From Chthoniobacteraceae bacterium (lineage in GTDB: Bacteria; Verrucomicrobiota; Verrucomicrobiia; Chthoniobacterales; Chthoniobacteraceae), in assembly GCA_947449735.1 (NCBI GenBank), contig CANFTB010000046.1, positions 1 to 33,571 on the forward strand: a stretch of 33,571 nucleotides of DNA. The letters are read 5' to 3'. The translations under genes and the position numbers were made by a program. Position 1 is the first letter of the stretch, and every line of letters starts with the position of its first letter. The notes below the pieces were generated by a model. The model was not told where the DNA came from. It was given only the letters and a program-made list of their open reading frames with translations, and ran no database searches. Below are positions 8,265 through 14,773 of the stretch, piece by piece.

Positions 8265-8747
8265 ATGAAAAGCCCCCGTCTGGAACGCATCGCCGGCCTG
8301 TTCGTCCTGGCCTCCATCGGCTGCATCGCCTACTTCTCCATGGGCCTTGCAACCGTCAGCCTGCGCCCCTCCGAAACGTACCTGGTCGAGGCCCGGTTCG
8401 CCAATGCAGCCGGACTCATCAACGGTTCCCAAGTGGCGGTCGCGGGTGTCCCGATCGGCTCGGTGACGGGATTGAAACTGGGCTCCGATTTTTCCGCAGT
8501 CGTCGCAATGAAACTCCGGAAGGATTTCAAGATCCCTTCCGACTCGATCGCCTCCATCCGGGGCCATGGCTTGCTCGGAGACAAGTACGTCTCCCTCTCG
8601 CCGGGCGGAGCCGACGACTTCATCGCCCCCGGCGGCAGGATCACGGACACCGAGAGCGCCGTCGACCTCGAGTCGCTTCTGAGCCGGTTCGCCTTCGGCG
8701 CAATGCAGAACGACAAGCCGGAGAAAAAAGCAGCGCCCAACGAATAG
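8265..8747 (+). CDS. mlaD: MlaD-type MCE-domain lipid-binding protein
   Basis: MCE-domain protein anchored in the inner membrane that forms a hexameric ring on MlaE and passes lipid to MlaC in the periplasm. The 160-residue product has an N-terminal membrane helix (about 9-28), then the MCE domain beginning YLVEARFANAAGLINGSQV and VAGVPIGSVTGLKL. It continues with IPSDSIASIRGHGLLGDKYVSL-type sequence, typical of MlaD. Near the end, LESLLSRFAFG may be the helix that lines the MCE pore, followed by a short charged tail. The length is close to E. coli MlaD. The start is ATG at 8265, 39 bases after mlaF. Confidence 0.94.
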   Translation: MKSPRLERIAGLFVLASIGCIAYFSMGLATVSLRPSETYLVEARFANAAGLINGSQVAVAGVPIGSVTGLKLGSDFSAVVAMKLRKDFKIPSDSIASIRGHGLLGDKYVSLSPGGADDFIAPGGRITDTESAVDLESLLSRFAFGAMQNDKPEKKAAPNE

Positions 8748-8753
8748 CATTAT

Positions 8754-9347
8754 ATGCACAGAATCCTTCGTCCCGTCGCCGTACCTGCCTTGGTTCTGGC
8801 TGCAAACACCGCGCTTTTCGCCGCCGCCGCATCGGAATCTCCCGAAGTCACCCTGAACCGGGGGCTTGCAGAGCTGCTTTCCAAAGTGGAAGGCCGCGAC
8901 AACAAGGACCCCGTGGAGCTTGCGAAGAGGGTGCGGCCTACTCTGGAGAAGTTTTTTAATTTCGAGAGCCTCACCCAGAAGGCGATGGGGGCCGGCTGGA
9001 GGGAGTTTTCGCCCGACCAGAAAAACAAATCAGTGCGTTTGTTCTCGGAAATGATCATCCGCAGCTACACCACCCGTTTTGACCCCAGCAGCAGGGTGGA
9101 TATCCAGTTTGCGAAAGCCTCAGACCTCGCTCCGGGAAAAAAAGAGGTGCCGGCCACCGCTCGGTACCAGGGCAAGGCCGTTTCCGTCGCCTACCGCGTG
9201 GAAACCAGCGCGGGCGGCTGGCTGGTGTACGATGTGATTGTGGAGGGAGTCAGTCTCGCCGGGAATTACCGCGCGCAGTTCGAGTCGATCCGCCAGAAGG
9301 GCGGCCCCGAGGCAGTCATCCGGTCCATGGAACAAAAACTCAACTGA
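8754..9347 (+). CDS. mlaC: MlaC-type periplasmic phospholipid shuttle
   Basis: Soluble periplasmic carrier that ferries phospholipid between MlaA at the outer membrane and MlaFED at the inner membrane. The 197-residue product has a Sec signal peptide (about 1-25, cut near FAAAA), then the MlaC (Ttg2D) fold. Recognisable pieces are FFNFESLTQKAMG, WREFSPDQKNK, SYTTRF, and the C-terminal VYDVIVEGVSLAGNYRAQF followed by IRQKGG, the signature of the family. It starts six bases after the mlaD stop, so it is part of the same transcript. Confidence 0.93.
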   Translation: MHRILRPVAVPALVLAANTALFAAAASESPEVTLNRGLAELLSKVEGRDNKDPVELAKRVRPTLEKFFNFESLTQKAMGAGWREFSPDQKNKSVRLFSEMIIRSYTTRFDPSSRVDIQFAKASDLAPGKKEVPATARYQGKAVSVAYRVETSAGGWLVYDVIVEGVSLAGNYRAQFESIRQKGGPEAVIRSMEQKLN

Positions 9348-9375
9348 ACCGGACTTTTTCATCAAAGGAGCGCAA

Positions 9376-10266
9376 ATGTCTGTTCATTCTCGCCGGCTTT
9401 CCGCCGTTTTCTGCACCCTAGTCGTTTGCCACGCCGGCGCCTGCATGGCAGCCGAAGAACCGGAGGCCGCCGGCACCCCCGAGGCAGCCGCGGAACCTAG
9501 CGCCCATGAAAAAAGCGCTCGCAAGCGCCACGGCAAGACCTCGCCGAAACACGCCGCTCAAGCGCACCGCGCGCAAAAACACACGCCCAGCAAAACCAGG
9601 AAAAAGAAATGGACCCCGGTAGCGACTCCGGAGGACCCCTATGGCGACGAGGCGGAAATGAAGGTCTACGACCCATTTGAGAAGTTCAACAGGGGGGTGT
9701 TCGCGTTTAACGCCGTTCTTTACAAGTACGTCACAAAACCCCTCGCCAAGTTTACGGAATTCATCCTCCCCGCTCCGGTCCTGACCGCCGCTAACCGCGT
9801 CATCGACAACGTGGAATCCCCCGTTCGGATCACCTCGAGCCTGCTCCAGGGAAAGGGACACCGGGCCGCGCAGGAAACCGGCAAACTTCTGGTGAACTCC
9901 ACCATAGGTATTGGCGGGATCTGGAAGCCCTCCGACAGGATTGAATCGCTCGCAAAGGTTCCCTCGGAGGACATCGGGCAGGCCTTCGGCGTCTGGGGCA
10001 TCCCGTCCGGGCCGTATCTGGTCTTACCCGCCCTCGGCCCCAGTTCGGCACGAGACCTTGTGGGCAGGGCGGGCGACTCGCTTTTGTCTCCCACGACTTG
10101 GGTCGGCTCCACAAAGTTCCGCAACTACTCTCGCGCCGGCAAGGCGGTGGTCGAAAATCCAGACCGCATGAAGACATACGACGCCGCCACGGAAGACGCC
10201 CTGGACAAATACATCGCCCTTCGCGAGGCGTACACCAGCTACCGGAACGCCGCAGTCGACCGCTAG
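9376..10266 (+). CDS. mlaA: MlaA (VacJ)-type outer-membrane protein with a long basic linker
   Basis: MlaA sits in the outer membrane and removes misplaced phospholipid from the outer leaflet. The frame is open from 9238, but that part overlaps mlaC; the ATG at 9376 has AAAGGAG five bases upstream and opens a signal peptide, giving 296 residues. The MlaA core starts near residue 98 (YDPFEKFNRGVFAFN) and continues with DNVESPVRITSSLLQ, NSTIGIGGIWKPSDR, EDIGQAFGVWGIPSGPYLVLP and ARDLVGRAGD. Between signal and core is a stretch of about 70 residues (28-95) rich in Ala, Lys, His and Pro, which E. coli MlaA lacks. The signal region (CHAGACMAAEE) has cysteines but no canonical lipobox, so lipidation is uncertain. 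It lies 28 bases after mlaC; in E. coli mlaA is unlinked. Confidence 0.93.
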   Translation: MSVHSRRLSAVFCTLVVCHAGACMAAEEPEAAGTPEAAAEPSAHEKSARKRHGKTSPKHAAQAHRAQKHTPSKTRKKKWTPVATPEDPYGDEAEMKVYDPFEKFNRGVFAFNAVLYKYVTKPLAKFTEFILPAPVLTAANRVIDNVESPVRITSSLLQGKGHRAAQETGKLLVNSTIGIGGIWKPSDRIESLAKVPSEDIGQAFGVWGIPSGPYLVLPALGPSSARDLVGRAGDSLLSPTTWVGSTKFRNYSRAGKAVVENPDRMKTYDAATEDALDKYIALREAYTSYRNAAVDR

Positions 10267-10371
10267 CCTGACCCCGGCGGGAAGCTGCCTGAAATGCCTA
10301 CAGGGGGCGGACTCCCCCGAAAAATTCCCATCAGGCCTTGAGCCCGCGCCTTTGCAGGGCGATGATCCAGT
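10267..10371 (+). other. mlaA-ribBA spacer with a G5/C5 hairpin
   Basis: The 105-base spacer holds a short stem, GGGGG at 10303-10307 with CCCCC at 10314-10318, followed by GAAAAATT rather than a T-run, so it is not a convincing terminator. No strong Shine-Dalgarno sequence precedes the ribBA ATG; the nearest purine block is AGGG about 12 bases upstream. I considered an FMN riboswitch and rejected it (see rejected list). Whether ribBA is read from the mla promoter or its own is not evident. Confidence 0.4.
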
Positions 10372-11580
10372 ATGTCCATTCAGCCACCCTTTGACCCCAT
10401 CGAGGATATTCTTGCCGATATCCGCCTGGGGAAGCTCGTGGTCGTGACCGACGACGCGGACCGCGAAAACGAAGGTGACCTGGTCCTCGCCGCCGAAAAA
10501 GTCACCCCCGAAGCCGTAAATTTCATGGCCACGCATGGCCGCGGACTGATCTGCGTACCCGTCACCGAAGAACGCGCCGACCAGCTCGGACTCAAGCGAA
10601 TGGTTTCCCAGAACAAGGAAAGCCACCGTACAGACTTCACGGTGTCCGTCGACGCCACCCACGGCATCACCACCGGGATCTCCGCCCACGACCGCTCGGC
10701 CACGATCGCCATCCTCGCCGACCCGAAGTCCGCCCCTAGCGAACTCGTCCAGCCCGGACACATCTTTCCCCTCCGCGCCAAAGCCGGCGGAGTCCTGCGC
10801 CGCGCCGGCCACACTGAGGCCTCCGTCGACCTCGCCCGCATGGCCGGACTGGCCCCGGCAGGCGTCCTCTGCGAAATTCTCAGTACAGACGGCACCATGG
10901 CCCGCCTGCCCGAGCTCATCAAATTCAAGGAACAGCACGGGTTGAAAATGTGCAGTATCGCCGACCTGATCGCCTACCGCCGCACACAGGAAAAACTGGT
11001 CGAACGAGAGGAGGTCATCCAGCTCCCGACGGATTACGGCGATTTCACCCTGCACCTGTACCGCAGCACCGTGGACGGCGAACACCACCTGGCCTTGGTC
11101 AAGGGCGACCCGGCGGCGGCGGAAGCACCGCTTGTGCGCGTGCACAGCGAATGCCTCACCGGCGACATCTTCGGCTCCCGCCGTTGTGACTGCGGCTCCC
11201 AGCTCCACCAGGCCATGCAAATGATCGAGGCCGAAGGCTGCGGCATTGTCCTCTATATGCGCAGCCACGAAGGGCGCGGCATCGGACTGCCCGCAAAGAT
11301 CCACGCCTACAAGCTGCAGGAAAGCGGCCTAGACACCGTGGAGGCCAACCTCCGCCTGGGTTTTCCCGCGGAACTGCGCGAATACGGCGTCGGCGCGCAA
11401 ATCCTGGTGGACCTCGGCATCCGGAAGATGCGTTTCATGACCAACAACCCCAAGAAGGTCATCGGACTCGAGGGGTACGGCTTGGAGATCACCGAACGGG
11501 TCCCGATCACGGCCGAACCCAACCCCCACAACGCCGGCTACCTCGAAACCAAGCGCGTGAAGATGGGCCACCTCATCTAA
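10372..11580 (+). CDS. ribBA: Bifunctional 3,4-dihydroxy-2-butanone-4-phosphate synthase / GTP cyclohydrolase II
   Basis: Catalyses both entry steps of riboflavin synthesis: ribulose 5-phosphate to DHBP plus formate (RibB half, about 1-200), and GTP opening to the pyrimidine precursor (RibA half, about 207-402). RibB motifs are DDADRENEGDL, FMATHGRGLICVP, THGITTGISAHDR and PGHIFPLRAK...GHTEASVDLARMAG. RibA has the three zinc cysteines at 261, 272 and 274 (SECLTGD, RRCDCGSQL), the catalytic segment MRSHEGRGIGL and the GTP-binding MTNNPKKVIGLEGYGL. All key residues are present, so both halves should be active. The 402-residue length is standard for the fusion. It lies 105 bases downstream of mlaA on the same strand. 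Confidence 0.96.
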   Translation: MSIQPPFDPIEDILADIRLGKLVVVTDDADRENEGDLVLAAEKVTPEAVNFMATHGRGLICVPVTEERADQLGLKRMVSQNKESHRTDFTVSVDATHGITTGISAHDRSATIAILADPKSAPSELVQPGHIFPLRAKAGGVLRRAGHTEASVDLARMAGLAPAGVLCEILSTDGTMARLPELIKFKEQHGLKMCSIADLIAYRRTQEKLVEREEVIQLPTDYGDFTLHLYRSTVDGEHHLALVKGDPAAAEAPLVRVHSECLTGDIFGSRRCDCGSQLHQAMQMIEAEGCGIVLYMRSHEGRGIGLPAKIHAYKLQESGLDTVEANLRLGFPAELREYGVGAQILVDLGIRKMRFMTNNPKKVIGLEGYGLEITERVPITAEPNPHNAGYLETKRVKMGHLI

Positions 11581-11694
11581 ACCTGCCCCAGAGACCAGGG
11601 TTGCTCGGTTACACAGCCAACTGTCTGCTGCGCTTTGGCGTACAGGGGCAAACAAAGTCGTTTTGAACTCACACTTGAGGTGCCTATTCAAACG

Positions 11695-12060
11695 CTACTT
11701 GAGGATTTTCTCCCAATACCCGTCGCTGTTGAGTTTTGTGATTCCAACACATTCCCTCCTAAACTCAGCAGGGCTTAGGATTGATAGAAATTTTGTGCTT
11801 GTTTCGTAGAGGTAATACGTTTTTCCAACCACCGGCTCAAATCCGATTTTGAACGAATCCACAAACTCGTTCCACTCCCACAAAGCAATAGTATCGTCAT
11901 ATTGCTTTTTGATATCCTCCATTTTCGCAGACGCGTAATTATACAACTTGCTCTTCCGGTTGCTATCAACAATCGAAAGATCAATCTGTGTAATAAGCTG
12001 TCCTCCCCGACTGGTATCATAGGGGAGCAGAGATTTAATCTGGCCTTCTTTTTCGGGCAT
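11695..12060 (-). CDS. Small DUF2452-like protein in an A+T-rich patch
   Basis: The C-terminal part, GFEPVVGKTYYLYETS and LSILSPAEF ending KLNSDGYWE, closely resembles the DUF2452 family (human C1orf50 is a member, with GNIYYLYKRESG...FSIISPKEW...KLQHDLSW). The N-terminal SLLPYDTSRGG resembles the LPYAHT-G opening of bacterial members. The frame stays open to an ATG at 12252, but that extra 64 codons reads as chance sequence and is the reverse strand of a probable broken gene. I therefore prefer ATG 12060, giving 121 residues; no clear Shine-Dalgarno sequence supports either. Function of the family is unknown. Base composition is unlike the neighbours: 11881-12000 is 45 of 120 G+C by hand count, while typical coding lines nearby exceed 60%. 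This suggests acquisition from elsewhere. No partner gene is adjacent. Confidence 0.65.
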   Translation of the reverse strand: MPEKEGQIKSLLPYDTSRGGQLITQIDLSIVDSNRKSKLYNYASAKMEDIKKQYDDTIALWEWNEFVDSFKIGFEPVVGKTYYLYETSTKFLSILSPAEFRRECVGITKLNSDGYWEKILK

Positions 12061-12123
12061 AATATTTGAAATGAACTCTGGTCCTCGACTCGGCGCGTCC
12101 GTGAGCAGACCGTCTTTAAATAG

Positions 12124-12318
12124 CAGCTCCCGGGCGGGGCTGAAACATTTTTGCAGCAATACAAACTGGCGGCGCTGATGAAGAGCTTTGGCAACGACCT
12201 CTACCCCATCGCGCGGGCGGCGGGAGTGGCCAAAGAGGAAAATCCTATCCATTTTTCACCCAAAATGGGAGCCCCCGCGACTCGCCCGTATTTGAGCCAG
12301 CAGCATCTGCAGCCATAG
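12124..12318 (+). pseudogene. 3' remnant of an unidentified gene
   Basis: The plus-strand frame from 12124 (just after an in-frame TAG at 12121-12123) to the TAG at 12316-12318 reads like protein. It holds AETFLQQYKLAALMKSFGND and DLYPIARAAGVAKEENPIHF and ends PYLSQQHLQP. Codon choice is mostly G/C in the third position, as in the resident genes. The only ATG (12178) lacks a Shine-Dalgarno sequence and leaves 46 residues, so this is more likely the tail of a truncated gene than an intact small one. The frame is lost exactly where the A+T-rich DUF2452 patch begins. I cannot identify the parent protein. Confidence 0.4.
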
Positions 12319-12374
12319 CCCATGCCTGAACCCGAACGCCGAAGCACAAGAGAAGAAGGGATCGCACGCGGGGC

Positions 12375-12453
12375 CGCGGAGGGCGCGGAGAAAAATCATA
12401 TAAACCAATAAATCAAAATTATTTATCCCCCTCCGCGGCTCCATGTCTCCGCG
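12375..12453. repeat. Intergenic G-rich repeat with inverted partner
   Basis: CGCGGAGGGCGCGGAGAA at 12375-12392 matches the copy at 153-168. About 45 bases on, CTCCGCGGCTCCATGTCTCC (12431-12450) is the reverse-complement style partner: GCCGCGGAG (12373-12381) pairs perfectly with CTCCGCGGC (12431-12439). Between them lies an A/T-rich spacer. The whole reads as a dispersed palindromic intergenic element with a hairpin-forming transcript. It sits in the 274-base gap between the broken gene and the terminator of the next gene. Confidence 0.55.
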
Positions 12454-12497
12454 TGAACTTCTGTTTTCGGGCTGAATGAACGCTCTCTTCTGAATAT

Positions 12498-12526
12498 AAA
12501 AAAGAGCCTCGGACTTGTGCCGAGGC
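12498..12526 (-). terminator. Intrinsic terminator of the Gly/Ala-rich protein gene
   Basis: On the minus strand the perfect 7-bp stem GCCTCGG/CCGAGGC (12520-12526 and 12506-12512) with a 7-base loop is followed by TC and six T. It lies about 70 bases after the stop of the gene at 12593-13996. On the plus strand a weaker CCCCTTTT follows, so it may act in both directions. Confidence 0.88.
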
Positions 12527-12592
12527 CCCTTTTGTAAGCAGCTCAATCCCAGAATCAAATGCCTTGATTCTGAAGGCGGTAATAAAACTCGT

Positions 12593-13996
12593 TTATCTGC
12601 CTTTGAAGAAATTGCCGATTTTGTTGCCGACATCCTTCGCCTTTGAGGCCGCACTGTCAGCAGCAGCCTTGGCTGCTGCCGCAGCTTTGTCAGCAGTTTC
12701 CTTCGCGGCTTTCTCCGCGGCTGCCTTTTCTGCTGCGGCTTTGTCTGCTGCAGCCTTTGCGGCTGCGGCCACCTTGTCAGCAGCTTCCTTCGCGGCCTTC
12801 TCAGCGGCGGCCTTTTCTGCTGCTGCCTTCTCAGCAGCGGCCTTTGTGGCTGCGGCCACCTTTTCAGCGGCTTCCTTCGCGGCTTTCTCCGCGGCTGCCT
12901 TTTCTGCTGCGGCCTTCTCCGCGGCAGCTTTTGTGGCTGCGGCCACTTTTTCAGCGGTTTCCTTCGCGGCTTTCTCCGCGGCTACCTTTTCTGCTGCGGC
13001 TTTCTCCGCAGCTGCCTTTGCGGCGTCCACTCCAGCGTTCACAACCGGAGTGGCTTTCTCCACGGCGGCGTTCACGGTCGGCGCCGCCTTGTTGGCGATC
13101 GCACCCACATTAATGGTGGCGCTACCAGAAACATCCGCCCCAATGCCCAGTTCCCCCCCCAAGGCGCCGCTCACGGTGACCTTGCCCCCAGAAACCTTCA
13201 TGCCGCCGCTGGCATTCGCTCCCACCCCACCGGCGCCGACACCGGCGGTTCCCGTAGCACCGCCGTATTTCGTGCTGGCTCCCACGGTGGTCTCCACCCC
13301 GACCGAGGCTCCGGCTCCAACCGATCCGCCTGCCTGAACGCCTTTCGCCCCAATGCTCGCTCCGCCTTCGGCAGATGCGCCTGCACTCGCCGTGGCAGTC
13401 ACTGAACCGGTTGTCTTCACCCCGCCATTGGTCGTTTGACCAGCAGCAGTGGTGGAAACTGAAACACCGGCTTCCGCCCCGCCACTTGCAGAGACGTTAT
13501 TCCCTTTCACTCCAGCCTGCCCGGTGGCCGAGGCTCCGGCGCGAGCTTCCGTGGAAAGGCTTCCTCCGTTTTTTTTGTCTCCAAATTCAACGCCGGCTCC
13601 GACTTTCGCTTCCGCTCCCACGGTGCCTTCGGCGCCGGTCTTGCTCACAGATCCACTGGCCCCACCGCTCACAGAGGCGCCGCCTCCAACGGTCACCCCC
13701 TTGGCGACTTCCTTCTCTCCAGAAACGCCTGCGGAAGCGCTCACCGAACCCTTGCCCACCTGCGCCTGCGCCTCGGCAGTCACACCGCCGGCGGAAACGG
13801 AAGCACCGACTGCCCCCTTCTCGGAGGTTGTGGTCACCGTAACATTTTTGACGGCTTCGGCGCCCACCTTCTGAGCGGCGGCAGCGGCCGCCTGGGAAGC
13901 CTTGTCAGCGGCGGTGGTGTCTGGAGCGGCGACTGCGATGGAGCAGCACGTGGCAACAATTAGTAGGCTGGTTGTGATCTGTTTTGAGGTTTTCAT
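12593..13996 (-). CDS. Exported Gly/Ser/Ala-rich protein with Ala-Lys-Glu helical repeats
   Basis: The 467-residue product has a clear Sec signal peptide (KQITTSLLIVATCCSIAVAA, cut near residue 24). Residues about 40-300 are low-complexity Gly/Ser/Ala/Val/Thr with frequent alternating patterns (GASVSAGGV, GKGSVSASAGVSG). This suggests stacked short beta strands, as in adhesin stalks or other extracellular fibrous proteins. Residues 328-443 are four near-identical 29-residue units of AAAEK/AAKEAAEKVAAATK type, predicted to form one long TolA-like alpha helix, ending in a basic tail GNKIGNFFKGR. No catalytic or binding motif is visible. It is a lone gene with its own strong terminator at 12498-12526. 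The upstream A/T-rich region (about 14010-14080) could hold the promoter. Surface or periplasm-spanning structure is inference; the repeat makes it prone to length change. Confidence 0.82.
   Translation of the reverse strand: MKTSKQITTSLLIVATCCSIAVAAPDTTAADKASQAAAAAAQKVGAEAVKNVTVTTTSEKGAVGASVSAGGVTAEAQAQVGKGSVSASAGVSGEKEVAKGVTVGGGASVSGGASGSVSKTGAEGTVGAEAKVGAGVEFGDKKNGGSLSTEARAGASATGQAGVKGNNVSASGGAEAGVSVSTTAAGQTTNGGVKTTGSVTATASAGASAEGGASIGAKGVQAGGSVGAGASVGVETTVGASTKYGGATGTAGVGAGGVGANASGGMKVSGGKVTVSGALGGELGIGADVSGSATINVGAIANKAAPTVNAAVEKATPVVNAGVDAAKAAAEKAAAEKVAAEKAAKETAEKVAAATKAAAEKAAAEKAAAEKAAKEAAEKVAAATKAAAEKAAAEKAAAEKAAKEAADKVAAAAKAAADKAAAEKAAAEKAAKETADKAAAAAKAAADSAASKAKDVGNKIGNFFKGR
12668..13015 (-). 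repeat. Four 87-bp tandem repeats inside a coding sequence
   Basis: Residues 328-443 of the Gly/Ala-rich protein are four consecutive 29-residue units, so the DNA repeats with an 87-base period over 348 bases. Units differ only at a few positions (Val/Ala at the third pentad, Glu/Asp, Thr/Ala). The period is a multiple of three, so gain or loss of a unit keeps the frame. Confidence 0.88.
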
Positions 13997-14456
13997 TGGG
14001 TACAGGTGCGGACCGCGAAGTTTTCAAACTAAGTCAGTCGCTTTGTCTATTTAAAAACCTTATCTGAAGCCGAACAAATACATGTAAACCACTCATTCCA
14101 GTTGACTCTAACGCAATCCCTCGAACCGAGCGCGGCCGCCGTATACAGTCACCTTCGTCCTGCCACTTCATCCACCGGACAAAGGCGCGCGATCGCGGCG
14201 CAGGAGAAACACGGCGGCACTCCATTCGCCAGAACGGGTCGGCTCACGAATCACTTCGTTCCTAACGATCAGAGCCGGACCTACATTCCCAAAAACAACA
14301 CCGCCAGCATGCGGCCCTTTTCAATCCGGTTGGAATGATCCCGCTCCGAATGGCTCCCCGTGCGCACCCGGGGGATCGATCACCTGCCCCACGCCAGCCT
14401 TTTGGCACTGCTTGCGTATCTGTGCTGTAAAATCAACCTCTCACAAAGGAGGTCTG
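13997..14456. other. Intergenic stretch with no supported gene
   Basis: Short open frames on both strands here (for example 14034-14225 minus and 14102-14338 plus) show no domain, biased codon use or ribosome-binding site. The A/T-rich 14010-14080 segment is likely the promoter zone of the minus-strand Gly/Ala-rich gene. TTGTTC and TAAATA spaced about 18 bases apart on that strand are possible boxes, but weak. Confidence 0.5.
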
Positions 14457-14466
14457 ATGCAGGGGC

Positions 14467-14718
14467 TTAATAACTCTGTGACATTCTCAAGCCGGCGCCC
14501 GAAGCGCCTAGACTTAGCGCACACAGCCGCGCCGGCAATTCCAAGAGCACTCCCTTTAGCGCCAGAGTGAACCAGTCCGATCCACCTGCTGGCAGGGCAG
14601 CTAAAAACTCGGTGCAAAGGTCGGCTGCGTAAATGGCAAGGCATACTCCGGCATCTGCCGGGATCAGTGCATCAACGCCGGGATAGAGCGCCCCCATTTT
14701 GCGATCCACGACAGCCAC
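14467..14718 (-). CDS. Possible small hydrophobic protein, unidentified
   Basis: An 83-residue frame starts with GTG at 14718, five bases after a good Shine-Dalgarno AGGGAG. The sequence contains two hydrophobic, protein-like segments, near ALIPADAGVCLAIYAADLC and FTLALKGVLLELPARLCALS. It lies 55 bases downstream of the AraC-type regulator on the same strand and could be cotranscribed. I recognise no family. The frame is open a little upstream to a TAG (VQRIQGAG precedes the GTG), so it could also be a fragment of a decayed gene. Some confidence comes only from the ribosome-binding site and codon pattern. Confidence 0.38.
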   Translation of the reverse strand: MAVVDRKMGALYPGVDALIPADAGVCLAIYAADLCTEFLAALPAGGSDWFTLALKGVLLELPARLCALSLGASGAGLRMSQSY

Positions 14719-14773
14719 GCCTGCTCCCTGGATACGCTGAACCTAAAAAATCCATCCGGAAAGCTTCACGGAC

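Noticed and set aside
9238..9375. Upstream extension of the mlaA frame
   Set aside because: It overlaps mlaC, and a Shine-Dalgarno plus signal peptide define the start at 9376.
10267..10371. FMN riboswitch upstream of ribBA
   Set aside because: GCCTGAAATGCCTAC and AGCCCGCG resemble two RFN-element landmarks, but the P2 stem does not pair, and the later conserved parts (GCCGAC and the closing GGAUG..AGAAG) are missing because the ATG follows too soon.
12061..12252. N-terminal extension of the DUF2452-like gene to the ATG at 12252
   Set aside because: The added residues do not resemble the family and are the reverse strand of a frame that reads as protein on the plus strand.
12256..12654. 132-residue minus-strand open frame
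   Set aside because: It runs through the intergenic repeat and terminator and overlaps the end of the Gly/Ala-rich gene; no protein-like sequence.
12564..13337. 257-residue plus-strand open frame (Ala/Phe-rich)
   Set aside because: It is the reverse reading of the Ala-Lys-Glu repeats and Gly/Ala region; the minus-strand gene has a signal peptide and a matching terminator.
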